DNA of 64,000 nucleotides, taken from contig CAVXAB010000017.1 in assembly GCA_963759545.1 (NCBI GenBank), positions 248,001-312,000 on the forward strand, written 5' to 3'. Source of the stretch: Trebonia sp963759545. GTDB taxonomy: Bacteria; Actinomycetota; Actinomycetes; Streptosporangiales; Streptosporangiaceae. Of the stretch, positions 34,586 to 43,987 are shown piece by piece. Under the pieces are notes generated by a model. That model was not told where the DNA came from, did not search any database, and was given only the letters and a program-made list of their open reading frames with translations. Position numbers and translations under genes: made by a program. Positions within the stretch are counted from its first letter, which is position 1, and every line of letters begins with the position of its first letter.

Positions 34586-37500
34586 GTGACCCGACGCCAG
34601 CGCATCGCCGACCTCACCACGTTCGCCCTGCCCAGCCAGCCGGCCCTGTCCCCCGACGGCCGCGAGGTCGTCTACGTCCTCACCACCGTGGACGCCGCCG
34701 CCGACAAGAACGTGACGTCGCTGTGGCGGGCCGGCACCGGCGTCAGCACCGGCGCCGGGCCCGACGGGCAGCGACGGCGGGCCAGGCAGTTGACGCGAGG
34801 CGAGGCGGATTCCTCGCCCGCCTGGTCGCCCGACGGGTCGAAGATCGCGTTCCTGCGGGCCGACGGCGGCCCGGCCCAGGTGTGGCTGCTCGCCGCCGAC
34901 GGCGGTGAGCCCGAGCAGGTGACCACCCTGCCGCTCGGCGCCGGTACGCCCGTGTGGTCGCCAGATGGTACGCAGATCGCGTTCGGCGCGCCCGTCGACC
35001 TGCGGGCCGTGCCTGGCGAGGATGACGCCGCGCGGGCCAAGCGCGCCGCCGCGCCGTCGCGGGCGACCCGGCTCGACTACAAGGCCGACGGCGTGGGGCT
35101 GCTGCGCACCGTCCGCCAGCACCTGCACGTCCTCGACGTCGCGAGCGGCAAGGTCAGGCAGGTGACCGAGGGCGACTGGCACGCCAGCGCCCCGGTGTGG
35201 TCGCCGGACTCGGCGAGGCTGGCGTTCGGTGCCGCGACGGCGCCCGACGCGGACCTCAACTACCGCGCTCCCGTTTACGTCACCGACGTGTCCGGCGCGT
35301 TCGCCAGGCCACGGACTCGTCGCCCTTGAGCACGGGTACGGCGCGCCCGTCGCGTGGACGCCGGACGGCTCGGCGCTGATCGCCGTTGGCCGCGAAATTG
35401 ACAAAAAGGGGCCAAACGGGCACACGCAGCTGCTTCGCGTCGCACTCCCGGTTTCCGCGTGTGCCGTTGGGCCGGCGATAGCCGGCCCAACGGCACACGG
35501 GGGCGAAGCCGACAAGGGGATCATCGACCTGGCCGACTCGCTCGACAGGAACGTGATGCCGGGCGGAGCGGGATATCCGGGAGGAAAGCCGCAATTCGCG
35601 GATGACGGGGACACCGTGGTCTTTTGCGTCAGGGACCGGGGCTGCAGCCACGTGTACGCGGCGCCGGCCGACGGTAGCGGCACCCCCCGTCCGGTGGTGA
35701 CTGGCGCGGGCCGCGTCGTTTCCTGGCTCTCGGTGTCGGGCGGCAGGGCCGCCGTCGCGCTTGCCACCCCGGACAGCTACGGCGAGATCGTCGTGGTCGA
35801 GCTTGGATCAGGCGCAGAGACCGTCATCACCGGGCACGGTGCTAGCCAACACGGGGCTAGCCAACACGGTGCTAGCCAACACGGTGCTAGCCAACACGGG
35901 GCCGGTGCGGATGAGGTCAGGCTCTACGCCCGCCAGGAGCGGGAGTTCGCGATCTCCGACGGCGGCACCGTGCAGGGCTGGCTGATCCGCGACCCGGACG
36001 CGGCCGGTCCCGGGCCCGTGCTGCTTGACGTGCACGGCGGACCGCACAACGCGTGGAACGGTGCCGCCGACCCGGCGCACCTCTACCATCAGGTCCTCGC
36101 CGAGCGCGGGTGGACCGTGCTCATCGTGAACCCCAGGGCGTCCGACGGGTACGGTGAATCGTTTTACGCCGCGACCACCGGGGCCTGGGGCGTTAGCGAC
36201 GCCCTGGACTTCCTCGAGCCGCTCGACGCGCTTGTCGCCGAGGGGATCGCGGACCCGGCCAGGCTCGCCGTGACCGGGTACTCCTACGGCGGGTACATGA
36301 CCTGCTACCTGACAAGCAGGGACGGGCGGTTCGCCGCGGCCGTCGCCGGCGGCTGCGTCAGCGACCTGCGGAGCATGGCAGGCACCTCCGACATGGGGCA
36401 CGAATTGTCCGCCTCCGAGTGGGGCTTTAAGTCCCCCGCTGGCCGGGACTTCTCGGCGAGCGATCCGATCGCCCGGGTGACCGACGTGCGCACGCCGACG
36501 CTGCTGCTGCACGGCGACGCCGACATCCGGTGCCCCGTCGGGCAGGCCGAGCAGTGGCACGCCGCCCTGCGCGAACTCGGCGTCGACACGCAGCTCGTCC
36601 GGTATCCGGGCGCGTCACATCTGTTCATTCTCGACGGCCTGCCGTCACATCGAATCGACTACAACCAGCGGGTGGTGGACTGGGTGGAGCAGTACGCAAG
36701 CGAGACCAAGCGGCCGAAGATCGATGGCGCGCACTGGGAGCGCCGCCTCGCGGTGCTTGCCGAGCGGCACAAGGTCCCAGGCGCGGCCCTCGGCATCTTG
36801 CGTCTCGGCAGTGTTTCCGGGCACGGGGCTTCCGTGGGCGGGCGGGCCGATGAGGTCATCGAGGCCGCCTACGGGTACGCGAACTTCCCCGCGAAGATCG
36901 AGGCGACCACCGACACGCTGTTCCAGATCGGGTCCATGTCCAAGGTGTGGACCGCGACCCTCGCCATGCAACTCGTCGACGAGGGCAAGCTCGACCTCGA
37001 CGCGCCCGTCGCCGAGGTCCTGCCGGAACTGCGGCTCGCCGACGCCGAGGTCGCCAAGACCGTCACCATGCGGCACCTGCTCAACCACACCAGCGGCATC
37101 GACGGCGACGTGTTCACCGACACCGGCCGCGGCGACGACTGCGTGGAGAAGTACGTCGCCCTGCTGTCCGAGCAGAAGCAGAACCACCCGCTGGGTGTCA
37201 CGTGGTCGTACTGCAACGCCGGCTTCGTGCTCGCCGGGCGGGTCATCGAGAAGCTCACCGGGCTGACCTGGGACGCCGCGCTCAAGCAGAAGATCTACGC
37301 CCCGCTCGGGCTGAAGCACACGGTCACGCTGCCGGAAGAGGCGCTGCTGTTCCGCGCCGCCGCCGGGCACGTCGACGTCACCGCTGACCCGGTACTCGCT
37401 CCGGTCTGGCAGCTGCCCCGCTCGCTCGGCCCGGCGGGGCTGATCTGCTCCACGCCGGCCGACGTCCTCGCGTTCGCCAGGATGCACCTGACCGGCGGGC

Positions 37501-38126
37501 TCGCCGCCGACGGCACGCGCGTCCTGTCGGACGAGAGCACCGAGGCCATGACCAAGCTCGAGGCCGACCTGCCGGACAAGTACTCGCTCGGCGACTCCTG
37601 GGGCATCGGCTGGATCCGCTTCGGCTGGGACGGGCACCGGCTCGTCGGGCACGACGGCAACACCATCGGCCAGGCCGCGTTCCTGCGCGTGCTACCGGAA
37701 GCCGGGCTCGCGGTCACCCTGCTCACCAACGGCGGCCACGCCCGCGACATGTACTACGAGCTCTACCGGGAGATCTTCGCCGAGCTCGCCGGCGTCGGCC
37801 TGCCCGCGGCGATCGAGCCCCCGGCCGACCCTGTCGAGGCGGACATCACCCCGCACCTGGGCACCTACGAGCGGGCGGGGGTGGTCATGGAGGTCCTGGC
37901 CGGCACCGAGAAGCACGAGGGCCCGACGCTGCGGACCACGGTCACCGGGCCGATCGCGGAGATGGTGCCCGACCCGGTGGACGAGTACGCGATGACCCCC
38001 GTCGGCCCCGACCTGTGGCTGGTGCGTGAGCCTGGCACGCAGACCTGGGCGCCGGTGACCTTCTACGCGCTGCCCACCGGGGAGAAGTACCTGCACTTCG
38101 GCGTGCGCGCCACCCCGAAGGCCTGA
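34586..38126 (+). CDS. S9 prolyl-oligopeptidase fused to a beta-lactamase-fold serine hydrolase (one frameshift)
   Basis: Part one (34586 to about 35,305) is a WD-like beta-propeller (ALSPDGREVVYVL, AWSPDGSKIAFLRAD, VWSPDGTQIAFG). Near 35,305-35,313 one base must change to join the long second frame. That frame continues the propeller (AWTPDGSALIAVG) and then the S9 catalytic domain: Ser in GYSYGGYM (codon at 36282), Asp in HGDADIRCPVGQ, His in YPGASHLF. After WVEQYAS (about 36,700) a second full enzyme follows with SMSK (Ser codon 36933), YCNAGF, HDGN and a C-terminal barrel. The total is about 1,180 residues. It has no signal peptide, so probably cytosolic processing of imported peptides. 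The fusion of these two unrelated serine hydrolases is unusual. A 15-bp repeat sits in the propeller. Confidence 0.85.
35835..35894 (+). repeat. Four 15-bp in-frame repeats encoding His-Gly-Ala-Ser-Gln
   Basis: Unit cacggtgctagccaa (one copy with g for t) at 35835, 35850, 35865 and 35880, inserted in a loop of the S9 propeller. It gives (HGASQ)4 followed by HGAG. Every copy holds gctagc, as do the copies at 14492-14551. Confidence 0.95.
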
Positions 38127-38129
38127 GCG

Positions 38130-39302
38130 GTGGATCGTTCCACGCTGGTCGCCACGATGTCGGCGAGGCTGCCCGCCATCCTCGCCGACATCGAGACGCT
38201 GGTGCGATGCGAGTCACCGTCGTCCGTTCCTGATGCTGTCGCCAAGAGCGCGGACCTGGTCGCGGCTCTCGGACAACGGCACCTCGGGACCGCGCCTGAA
38301 CTGATCGTCCTTGACGACTGCCCGCACCTGCGCTGGCGGTTCGGCGCCGGGCAGGCTCGGGTTATTCTGCTTGCCCACCACGACACCGTGTGGCCCCTGG
38401 GGTCGCTTGAGACGCACCCGTTCTCGGTCGCCGACGGGGTGCTTCGCGGGCCCGGGTGCTTCGACATGAAGGCCGGGCTGGTGCTCGCGCTGCACGCCCT
38501 GGCCGTGCTCGGCGTGCCCGACGGGGTGACGCTGCTGGTCACCGGCGATGAGGAACTCGGATCGCCGTCATCGCGCGGCCTCATCGAGGCCGAGGCGGCC
38601 GGCTGCCGCGCGGCGCTCGTGCTTGAGGCGTCGGCCGACGGCGGCGCGCTCAAGACCGCGCGCAAGGGCGTGTCGCTGTACCAGGTGCGGGCCGTGGGGC
38701 AGGCGGCGCACGCCGGGCTTGAGCCGGAGCGCGGTGTCAACGCGACGGTCGAGCTCGCGCACCAGGTCCTGACCGTCGCCGGGCTGGCGGACGCGGCGCT
38801 CGGCACGACCGTGACGCCGACGGCGCTGTCGTCGGGTACGGTGACGAACACCGTGCCCGCCGCCGGGACGTTCTCGGTGGACGCGCGGATGTGGGACACC
38901 GCCGAGCAGGCGCGCGTCCACGCGGCGATGAGTTCCCTGCTGCCCGCCGTGCCCGACGCGGCGCTGCAGATCAGCGGCGGGCCTAACCGGCCGCCGCTGC
39001 CCGCGTCGTCGTCGGCCGGGTTGTTCTCCCTCGCGTCGTCGATCGCCGCCGGGCTCGGGCTCGCGCCCCTGGAGTCCGCGTCGGTCGGCGGGGCGTCCGA
39101 CGGGAACTTCACCGCGGGCGTCGGGACGCCGACGCTTGACGGGCTTGGCGCGGTCGGCGGCGGGGCGCACGCCGATCATGAGCACGTGCTGATCGACGCG
39201 TTGCCAGGACGGGCCGCCCTGCTCGCCGCGCTGATCGACGAGCTCCTGGCAGGCTGCCCCTTCCCGGCAAGCGGGCGACAGAGGGGAACGCATGACGCTT
39301 GA
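38130..39302 (+). CDS. M20-family metallopeptidase/amidohydrolase (candidate N-succinyl-amino-acid desuccinylase)
   Basis: 390 residues starting GTG three bases after the S9 fusion stop. Di-zinc ligands: LAHHDTV (His 83, Asp 85), GPGCFDMKAG (Asp 112), GDEELGS (catalytic Glu and ligand Glu 141-142), an Asp/Glu in LEASADGG, and HADHEHV near the end. A dimerisation lid domain is inserted in the middle (QAAHAGLEPERGVNA). The closest architecture is the carboxypeptidase G2/ArgE type. Position next to a GNAT acyltransferase and an N-succinylamino-acid racemase suggests it removes the succinyl (or other acyl) group from the L-isomer. It overlaps the next gene by 11 bp. Confidence 0.9.
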   Translation: MDRSTLVATMSARLPAILADIETLVRCESPSSVPDAVAKSADLVAALGQRHLGTAPELIVLDDCPHLRWRFGAGQARVILLAHHDTVWPLGSLETHPFSVADGVLRGPGCFDMKAGLVLALHALAVLGVPDGVTLLVTGDEELGSPSSRGLIEAEAAGCRAALVLEASADGGALKTARKGVSLYQVRAVGQAAHAGLEPERGVNATVELAHQVLTVAGLADAALGTTVTPTALSSGTVTNTVPAAGTFSVDARMWDTAEQARVHAAMSSLLPAVPDAALQISGGPNRPPLPASSSAGLFSLASSIAAGLGLAPLESASVGGASDGNFTAGVGTPTLDGLGAVGGGAHADHEHVLIDALPGRAALLAALIDELLAGCPFPASGRQRGTHDA

Positions 39303-40179
39303 CGTGCTCGCCGACGCCGACGAGGTCGCCGCGCGGGCGGCCAAGGCGGCGGGTGTCGTCGTCAGGGAGCTTGAGTCACTGGCCGAGCTTGAGGCGATGA
39401 CCGCGCTGTTCGACGAGATATGGGAACCGGACGCGGGCAACCCCTCCATGCGGCTTGACCTGCTGCGCGCGATGACCAAGGCGGGCAACTACGCCTCCGG
39501 CGCCTACGACGCGGCGAGTGGCGCGCTGCTCGGGGCGTGCGTCGGTTTCTTCGGGCCGCCCGCCCGCGCGGAGCTGCACAGCCACATCGCGGGGGTGGTG
39601 CCTGCCGGGCTCGGCCGGTCCGTGGGGTTCGCGCTGAAGGTGCACCAGCGGGCGTGGTGCCTGCGCCGGGACGTGCGCGTGATCGCATGGACCTACGACC
39701 CGCTGATCAGGCGGAACGCGTACTTCAACCTGGTCAAGCTCGGCGCGCGGCCCGTGGAGTACCTGCGGAACTTCTACGGCGTGATGGACGACATGATCAA
39801 CGGCGGCACGGAGACCGACCGGATGCTCGTGCACTGGGACCTGCGGTCGGTCGCCGCGTCGGACGCGAGCGCCGGGAAGCCAAGGCTGGCGTCGTTCGCC
39901 GACGAGCGGGCGCGCGGTGCGGTCGTGGCGCTCCGCGACGACGGCGACGGCCTGCCCGTGCCTGGTCTTCCGCTTGCGGGCGGGACAGCTCCCGGTACCT
40001 CCCGGCTCCTTGTCGGTGTGCCCGCCGACATCGAGGCGATGCGGCTGTCCGACCCCGCGCGGGCGGCGGCCTGGCGGACCGCGCTGCGGGACGTGCTGTC
40101 CCCGCTTGTCGCGAGCGGGGCGCGGGTGACGGGCTTTGACCGAAGTGGCTGGTACGTGGTTTCCATGGGAAGGGATTAA
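39292..40179 (+). CDS. GNAT-superfamily acyltransferase, COG3375 type (candidate D-amino-acid N-succinyltransferase)
   Basis: 295 residues. The N-terminal half is a GNAT fold (VRELESLAELEAMTALFDEIW). Its acetyl-CoA-binding part is SHIAGVVPAGLGRSVGFALKVHQRAWCLRRDVRVIAWTYDPLIRRNAYFNLVKLGA, a pattern I associate with COG3375 proteins. The second half (NFYGVMDDMINGGTETDRMLVHWDL) is family-specific. Genes of this group accompany N-succinylamino-acid racemases in Geobacillus-type operons, where the product N-succinylates D-amino acids. The RNA-level context (start inside the M20 gene, 2-bp gap to the racemase gene) supports the same job here. Confidence 0.82.
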   Translation: MTLDVLADADEVAARAAKAAGVVVRELESLAELEAMTALFDEIWEPDAGNPSMRLDLLRAMTKAGNYASGAYDAASGALLGACVGFFGPPARAELHSHIAGVVPAGLGRSVGFALKVHQRAWCLRRDVRVIAWTYDPLIRRNAYFNLVKLGARPVEYLRNFYGVMDDMINGGTETDRMLVHWDLRSVAASDASAGKPRLASFADERARGAVVALRDDGDGLPVPGLPLAGGTAPGTSRLLVGVPADIEAMRLSDPARAAAWRTALRDVLSPLVASGARVTGFDRSGWYVVSMGRD

Positions 40180-40181
40180 AG

Positions 40182-41309
40182 ATGAAGCTGACCGGGGTTG
40201 AGCTGCGGCGGATTTCCATTCCGCTGGTCGCGCCGTTCCGTACCTCGTTCGGGGTGGAGACCACGCGGGACATCCTGCTGCTGCGCGCCGTGCTCGCCGG
40301 CCAAGGACTCGACGGGCAGGCGGAAGGGTGGGGCGAGTGCGTCGCCATGTCCGACCCGCTGTACTCGTCGGAGTACGTGGACGCGACGGTCGACGTGCTC
40401 AAGCGGTTCATGCTGCCCAGGCTCTTCTCGCTCGATCACGTCGACGGTGCCGCGGTCGGGCCGGCGCTCGAGCCGTTCAAGGGGCACTGGATGTCCAAGG
40501 CCGTCATCGAGACGGCGGTGCTCGACGCGGAGCTGCGCGCCGCCGGGCGGTCGTTCGCGCGGGAGCTCGGCGCGACCAGGGACCGGGTGCCGTGCGGTGT
40601 GTCTGTCGGCATTCACAACTCGGTCGGCGCGCTGCTCGAATCCGTCGAGGGGTACGTGTCGGCCGGGTACGTCAGGATCAAGCTGAAGATCGAGCCCGGC
40701 TGGGACCTGGAGCCCGTCCGCGCCGTGCGGGAGCGGTTCGGCGACGACCTGCTGATCCAGGTGGACGCGAACACCGCCTACACGCTCCAGGACGCGCGCC
40801 ACCTCGCCCGGCTTGACGACTTCGGCCTGCTGCTGATGGAGCAGCCGCTGCCCGAGGAGGACGTGCTCGGCCACGCGGAGCTGGCCCGCCTGGTCAAGAC
40901 GCCGATCTGCCTGGATGAGTCGATCACGTCGGCGCGGACCGCGGCGGCGGCCATCAGGCTCGGGGCCTGCTCGATCATCAACATCAAGCCCGGCCGGGTC
41001 GGCGGGTACCTGGAGGCGCGGCGCATCCACGACGTCTGCCTCGCGAACGGGATCGCCGTCTGGTGCGGCGGGATGCTGGAGACCGGGCTCGGCCGGGCGG
41101 CCAACATCGCGCTGGCCGCGCTGCCCGGGTTCACGCTGCCCGGTGACACCTCGGCGTCTGACCGGTACTACAAGACCGACATCACCGAGCCGTTCGTGCT
41201 GTCCGCCGACGGGCACCTTGACGTGCCCGCCGGGCCTGGGCTCGGTGTCACGCCGCTGCCCGAGCAGCTCGCGGCCGTGACCACCTGGACCGAGTGGGTG
41301 GCGGCCTAG
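40182..41309 (+). CDS. Enolase-superfamily N-succinylamino-acid racemase / o-succinylbenzoate synthase family
   Basis: 375 residues with complete MLE-subgroup machinery: KxK acid/base lysine (RIKLKIEPGW, Lys 167/169), metal ligands Asp 195 (QVDANTAY), Glu 220 (LMEQPL) and Asp 245 (CLDESI), and the second Lys 269 (NIKPGRVGGY). The family includes dual-function OSBS/NSAR enzymes. No menaquinone genes are nearby, whereas the M20 and GNAT partners of the NSAR pathway flank it directly, so I favour racemisation of N-succinyl (or N-acyl) amino acids. The 20s loop (VAPFRTSFG) is typical. Confidence 0.9.
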   Translation: MKLTGVELRRISIPLVAPFRTSFGVETTRDILLLRAVLAGQGLDGQAEGWGECVAMSDPLYSSEYVDATVDVLKRFMLPRLFSLDHVDGAAVGPALEPFKGHWMSKAVIETAVLDAELRAAGRSFARELGATRDRVPCGVSVGIHNSVGALLESVEGYVSAGYVRIKLKIEPGWDLEPVRAVRERFGDDLLIQVDANTAYTLQDARHLARLDDFGLLLMEQPLPEEDVLGHAELARLVKTPICLDESITSARTAAAAIRLGACSIINIKPGRVGGYLEARRIHDVCLANGIAVWCGGMLETGLGRAANIALAALPGFTLPGDTSASDRYYKTDITEPFVLSADGHLDVPAGPGLGVTPLPEQLAAVTTWTEWVAA

Positions 41310-41326
41310 CGGGTAGCGTCTTGTGG

Positions 41327-43048
41327 ATGACCACGCGCCCGCAGCCTAGCCTGCACCGCGTCCTCGACGACCTGGGCGCGACGCTGCTTGAGCTTGTGTG
41401 CGCACCGTCCGGGTCGGCGTCCGATGAGATCGGCGGCGTCGCGATCCATGACCCCGTCGACGAGCCGGCGCTGCCAAGGCGGGCGCTCGTGCTCGGGGTC
41501 GGGGTGCAGGCGCCGTCGGACACCGCCTCGCTCCTGGTCTCACTGGGCAAGCACGAGGCGGCCGGGCTGGTGCTGCGGTCGCCGGTGACCGTTGACGAGG
41601 CCGTGGCGGCGGCCGTCGAGTCGTCCGGCGTGGCGCTGCTGGCGCTGACCAGGGGCGCGTCGTGGACGCAGCTCGCCGCGCTGCTGCGGTCGCTGCTCGC
41701 CGAGGGTGACGTCGGCGACGACGGCGCGGAAACCCTGGGCGGCATCCCGTCCGGTGACCTGTTCTCCGTGGCCAACGCGGTCGCCGCGCTGATCGACGCG
41801 CCCGTCACGATCGAGGACCGCTCGTCGCGGGTGCTCGCGTTCTCCGGCCGGCAGGACGAGGCGGACCGCTCACGGGTCGAGACGATCCTCGGACGGCAGG
41901 TACCCGAGCGGTACTCGCGGCTGCTCGTCGAGCGCGGCGTATTCCGCGAGCTGTACCGCTCCGACCAGCCGGTGTACATCGAGCCGCCGTCGGGCGCCGT
42001 GCTGCCCGACTTCGTCCTGCCCCGCGCGGCCGTCGCCGTGCGGGCCGGGGACGAGGTCCTCGGGTCGATCTGGGCCGCGGTGCGCGAGCCGCTGACGCCC
42101 GACCGGGCGCGGGCCATGTGCGACGCCGCGAGGCTCGTCGCACTGCACCTGCTGCGGATCAGGGCCGGGGCGGACGTGTCGCGGCGGCTGCGGGCAGACC
42201 TGGTATCGACCGCGCTTGAGGGCGGGACCGGGGCGTTCGAGGCGGTGCGGCGGCTCGGGCTCGCCGACCAGCCGGTCGTGGTGCTCGCCCTGGCGGTCAC
42301 CGATCCCGCCGAGCGGGCGCGGCTCGCCGACGCCCTCGCCATGCACCTGTCGGCGATCCACCCCCGGTGCGCCGCCGCGCCCGTGGGGGACGTGGCGTAC
42401 GGGCTGATCCCGGTCGCGCCTTCCCGCGCCGGCGGTGGCACGGTCACGAATACGGGCACGGGCACGGGCACGGCCGAGGGAGCCGACGGCCAGGACGGCG
42501 AACTGCGCGCGGTGCGGATCGCCACCGGCTTCCTTGACCGGGTCGGCGACCGGTCGCGGCCGGCGATCGGGATCGGCCAGGTGGCGTTCGACGCCGCCGG
42601 GCTGCCCGCCGCCCGGGCGTGCGCGGACCGGGTACTGCGGGTGCTGCGGGCCGCCGAGGCGCACGGCGCGGGCACAGAGACTAAGGGACCGCGGGTCGCC
42701 CGGCTCGCCGACGTGCACGCCGAGGCGCTGCTCATGGAGCTGCGGGACCTTGCCGCCGCGCACGGCGACCGCCCGACCGGGCCCGTCGCGCGGCTGTCGG
42801 CCTACGACGCCGAGCACGGCACGAACCTGGTCGAGACGCTGCGCGCGTGGCTGGACGCGTTCGGTGACGTGGCGGCGGCGTCCGCGGCGATGTTCGTGCA
42901 CGCGAACACGTTCAGGTACCGGCTGCGGCGGCTGACCGAGGTGAGCGGCATCGACCTGACCGACCAGGAAGCGCGGTTCGCGGCGATGCTGCAGCTCCGG
43001 GCCGTCTACCCGGCCGGCCCCGGACGTCCATCGCAGAGCCGTCGGTAA
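41327..43048 (+). CDS. PucR/CdaR-family transcriptional regulator
   Basis: 573 residues with start ATG 41327 (the frame is open to 41294 but overlaps the racemase gene). An N-terminal PucR-like sensor domain, a GGDEF-like central domain of the CdaR type, and the C-terminal PucR helix-turn-helix (VETLRAWLDAFGDVAAASAAMFVHANTFRYRLRRLTEVSG) are visible. Family members respond to purine breakdown products, glycerate or amino acids. It lies inside the operon, 17 bp after the racemase gene, and is the only regulator of the cluster. A Thr-Gly stutter (TNTGTGTGT) marks a linker. Confidence 0.88.
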   Translation: MTTRPQPSLHRVLDDLGATLLELVCAPSGSASDEIGGVAIHDPVDEPALPRRALVLGVGVQAPSDTASLLVSLGKHEAAGLVLRSPVTVDEAVAAAVESSGVALLALTRGASWTQLAALLRSLLAEGDVGDDGAETLGGIPSGDLFSVANAVAALIDAPVTIEDRSSRVLAFSGRQDEADRSRVETILGRQVPERYSRLLVERGVFRELYRSDQPVYIEPPSGAVLPDFVLPRAAVAVRAGDEVLGSIWAAVREPLTPDRARAMCDAARLVALHLLRIRAGADVSRRLRADLVSTALEGGTGAFEAVRRLGLADQPVVVLALAVTDPAERARLADALAMHLSAIHPRCAAAPVGDVAYGLIPVAPSRAGGGTVTNTGTGTGTAEGADGQDGELRAVRIATGFLDRVGDRSRPAIGIGQVAFDAAGLPAARACADRVLRVLRAAEAHGAGTETKGPRVARLADVHAEALLMELRDLAAAHGDRPTGPVARLSAYDAEHGTNLVETLRAWLDAFGDVAAASAAMFVHANTFRYRLRRLTEVSGIDLTDQEARFAAMLQLRAVYPAGPGRPSQSRR

Positions 43049-43071
43049 GAACGAACCGGTCAGGAGCTGGC

Positions 43072-43987
43072 ATGACTGTCGAGATCGAGTCGGTGTTCGA
43101 CGCGGCAGGCGCCACGGGCTACCTGCACGCGCGCGAGGTGGGCGTGCAGGGCGGCCCCGAGGTGTGCCTCGGCGCGGACGACCCGGTGGTGCTCGCCTCC
43201 GTCTTCAAGATCGCCGTCGCGGTGGCGTACGCCCGCGAGGTTGACGCGGGCCGGCTCGATCCCGCCGCGCGCACGACGGTCACCGGGCGGTACCGCACCG
43301 GCGGGATCGGGACCGCGGGATGCGCCGACGATGTCGAGATGAGCTGGCGTGACCTGGCGCTCAACATGATGGTGATGAGCGACAATGCCGCCACCGACGT
43401 GATCTACCACCGCGTCGGCCAGCCGGCGGTCGACCTGGTGCTCTCCGACGCCCGACTCGAGCACACGCGGGTGATCGGCTGCTGCGAGGACCTCTTCGCG
43501 TCGATCTACACCGACCTTGCCTGGAACCACCCCGACATCAGACGAGGCGCTTGCCACGGTGACACCCGAGCAGCGATGGAACCTCTCGGTGCTCGATCCG
43601 CGGCGCACCAGTGCGTCGACGCCTCGTGACATCACGACGCTGCTTGACGCGATCTGGAGCGACCGGGCAGCCTCGCCCGCGGCGTGCCAGACGGTGCGCG
43701 ACATCATGGCCAGGCAGATCTGGCCGCACCGGCTGTCTTCTGGCTTCCCTACCGAGGTGACCATCGCCGCCAAGACGGGGTCGCTGCCCGCGGTGCGCAA
43801 CGAGTGCGGCGTCGTGACCTACCCGGACGGCCGCCAGTACGCCGTGGCCGTCTTCACCCGTGCGCGCACTCTTGACGAGCGGCAGCCCCGGGTCGACGCG
43901 TCGATCGGCACCGCCGCCCGCCTCGCGGTAGAGCACCTGCGATCGCTCTCCGGAGTGACCACCGGAGCTTACAGGAGTGCCTGGTAG
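43072..43987 (+). CDS. Class-A beta-lactamase-like serine hydrolase (one frameshift)
   Basis: ATG 43072, 23 bp after the regulator. Motifs: SVFK (SxxK, Ser about 43), SDNAAT (SDN loop) and, in the following frame, KTGS (KTG). The frame must change once at about 43,523-43,535 (SIYTDLA then TTPTSDEALATVTPEQRW). The joined protein is about 300 residues without signal peptide, so a cytosolic amidase or peptidase is likelier than a drug-resistance lactamase. It overlaps the convergent serine hydrolase by 19 bp at the 3' ends. Confidence 0.78.

Noticed and set aside
35458..35502. Inverted repeat in the S9 gene (ccgttgggccggcgatagccggcccaacgg-like hairpin) as a transcription terminator
   Set aside because: It lies inside a continuing coding frame of the peptidase; it may be a folded mRNA element or a small insertion, but there is no sign of termination.
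40182..41309. Menaquinone-pathway o-succinylbenzoate synthase (MenC) as primary role
   Set aside because: The family fits, but no other men gene is in the window and the flanking GNAT and M20 genes fit the N-succinylamino-acid pathway better. Kept as an alternative, not the main call.
43072..43987. Antibiotic-resistance class A beta-lactamase
   Set aside because: No signal peptide, embedded in a peptide-metabolism operon, and only the basic SxxK/SDN/KTG pattern is shared; resistance cannot be inferred.
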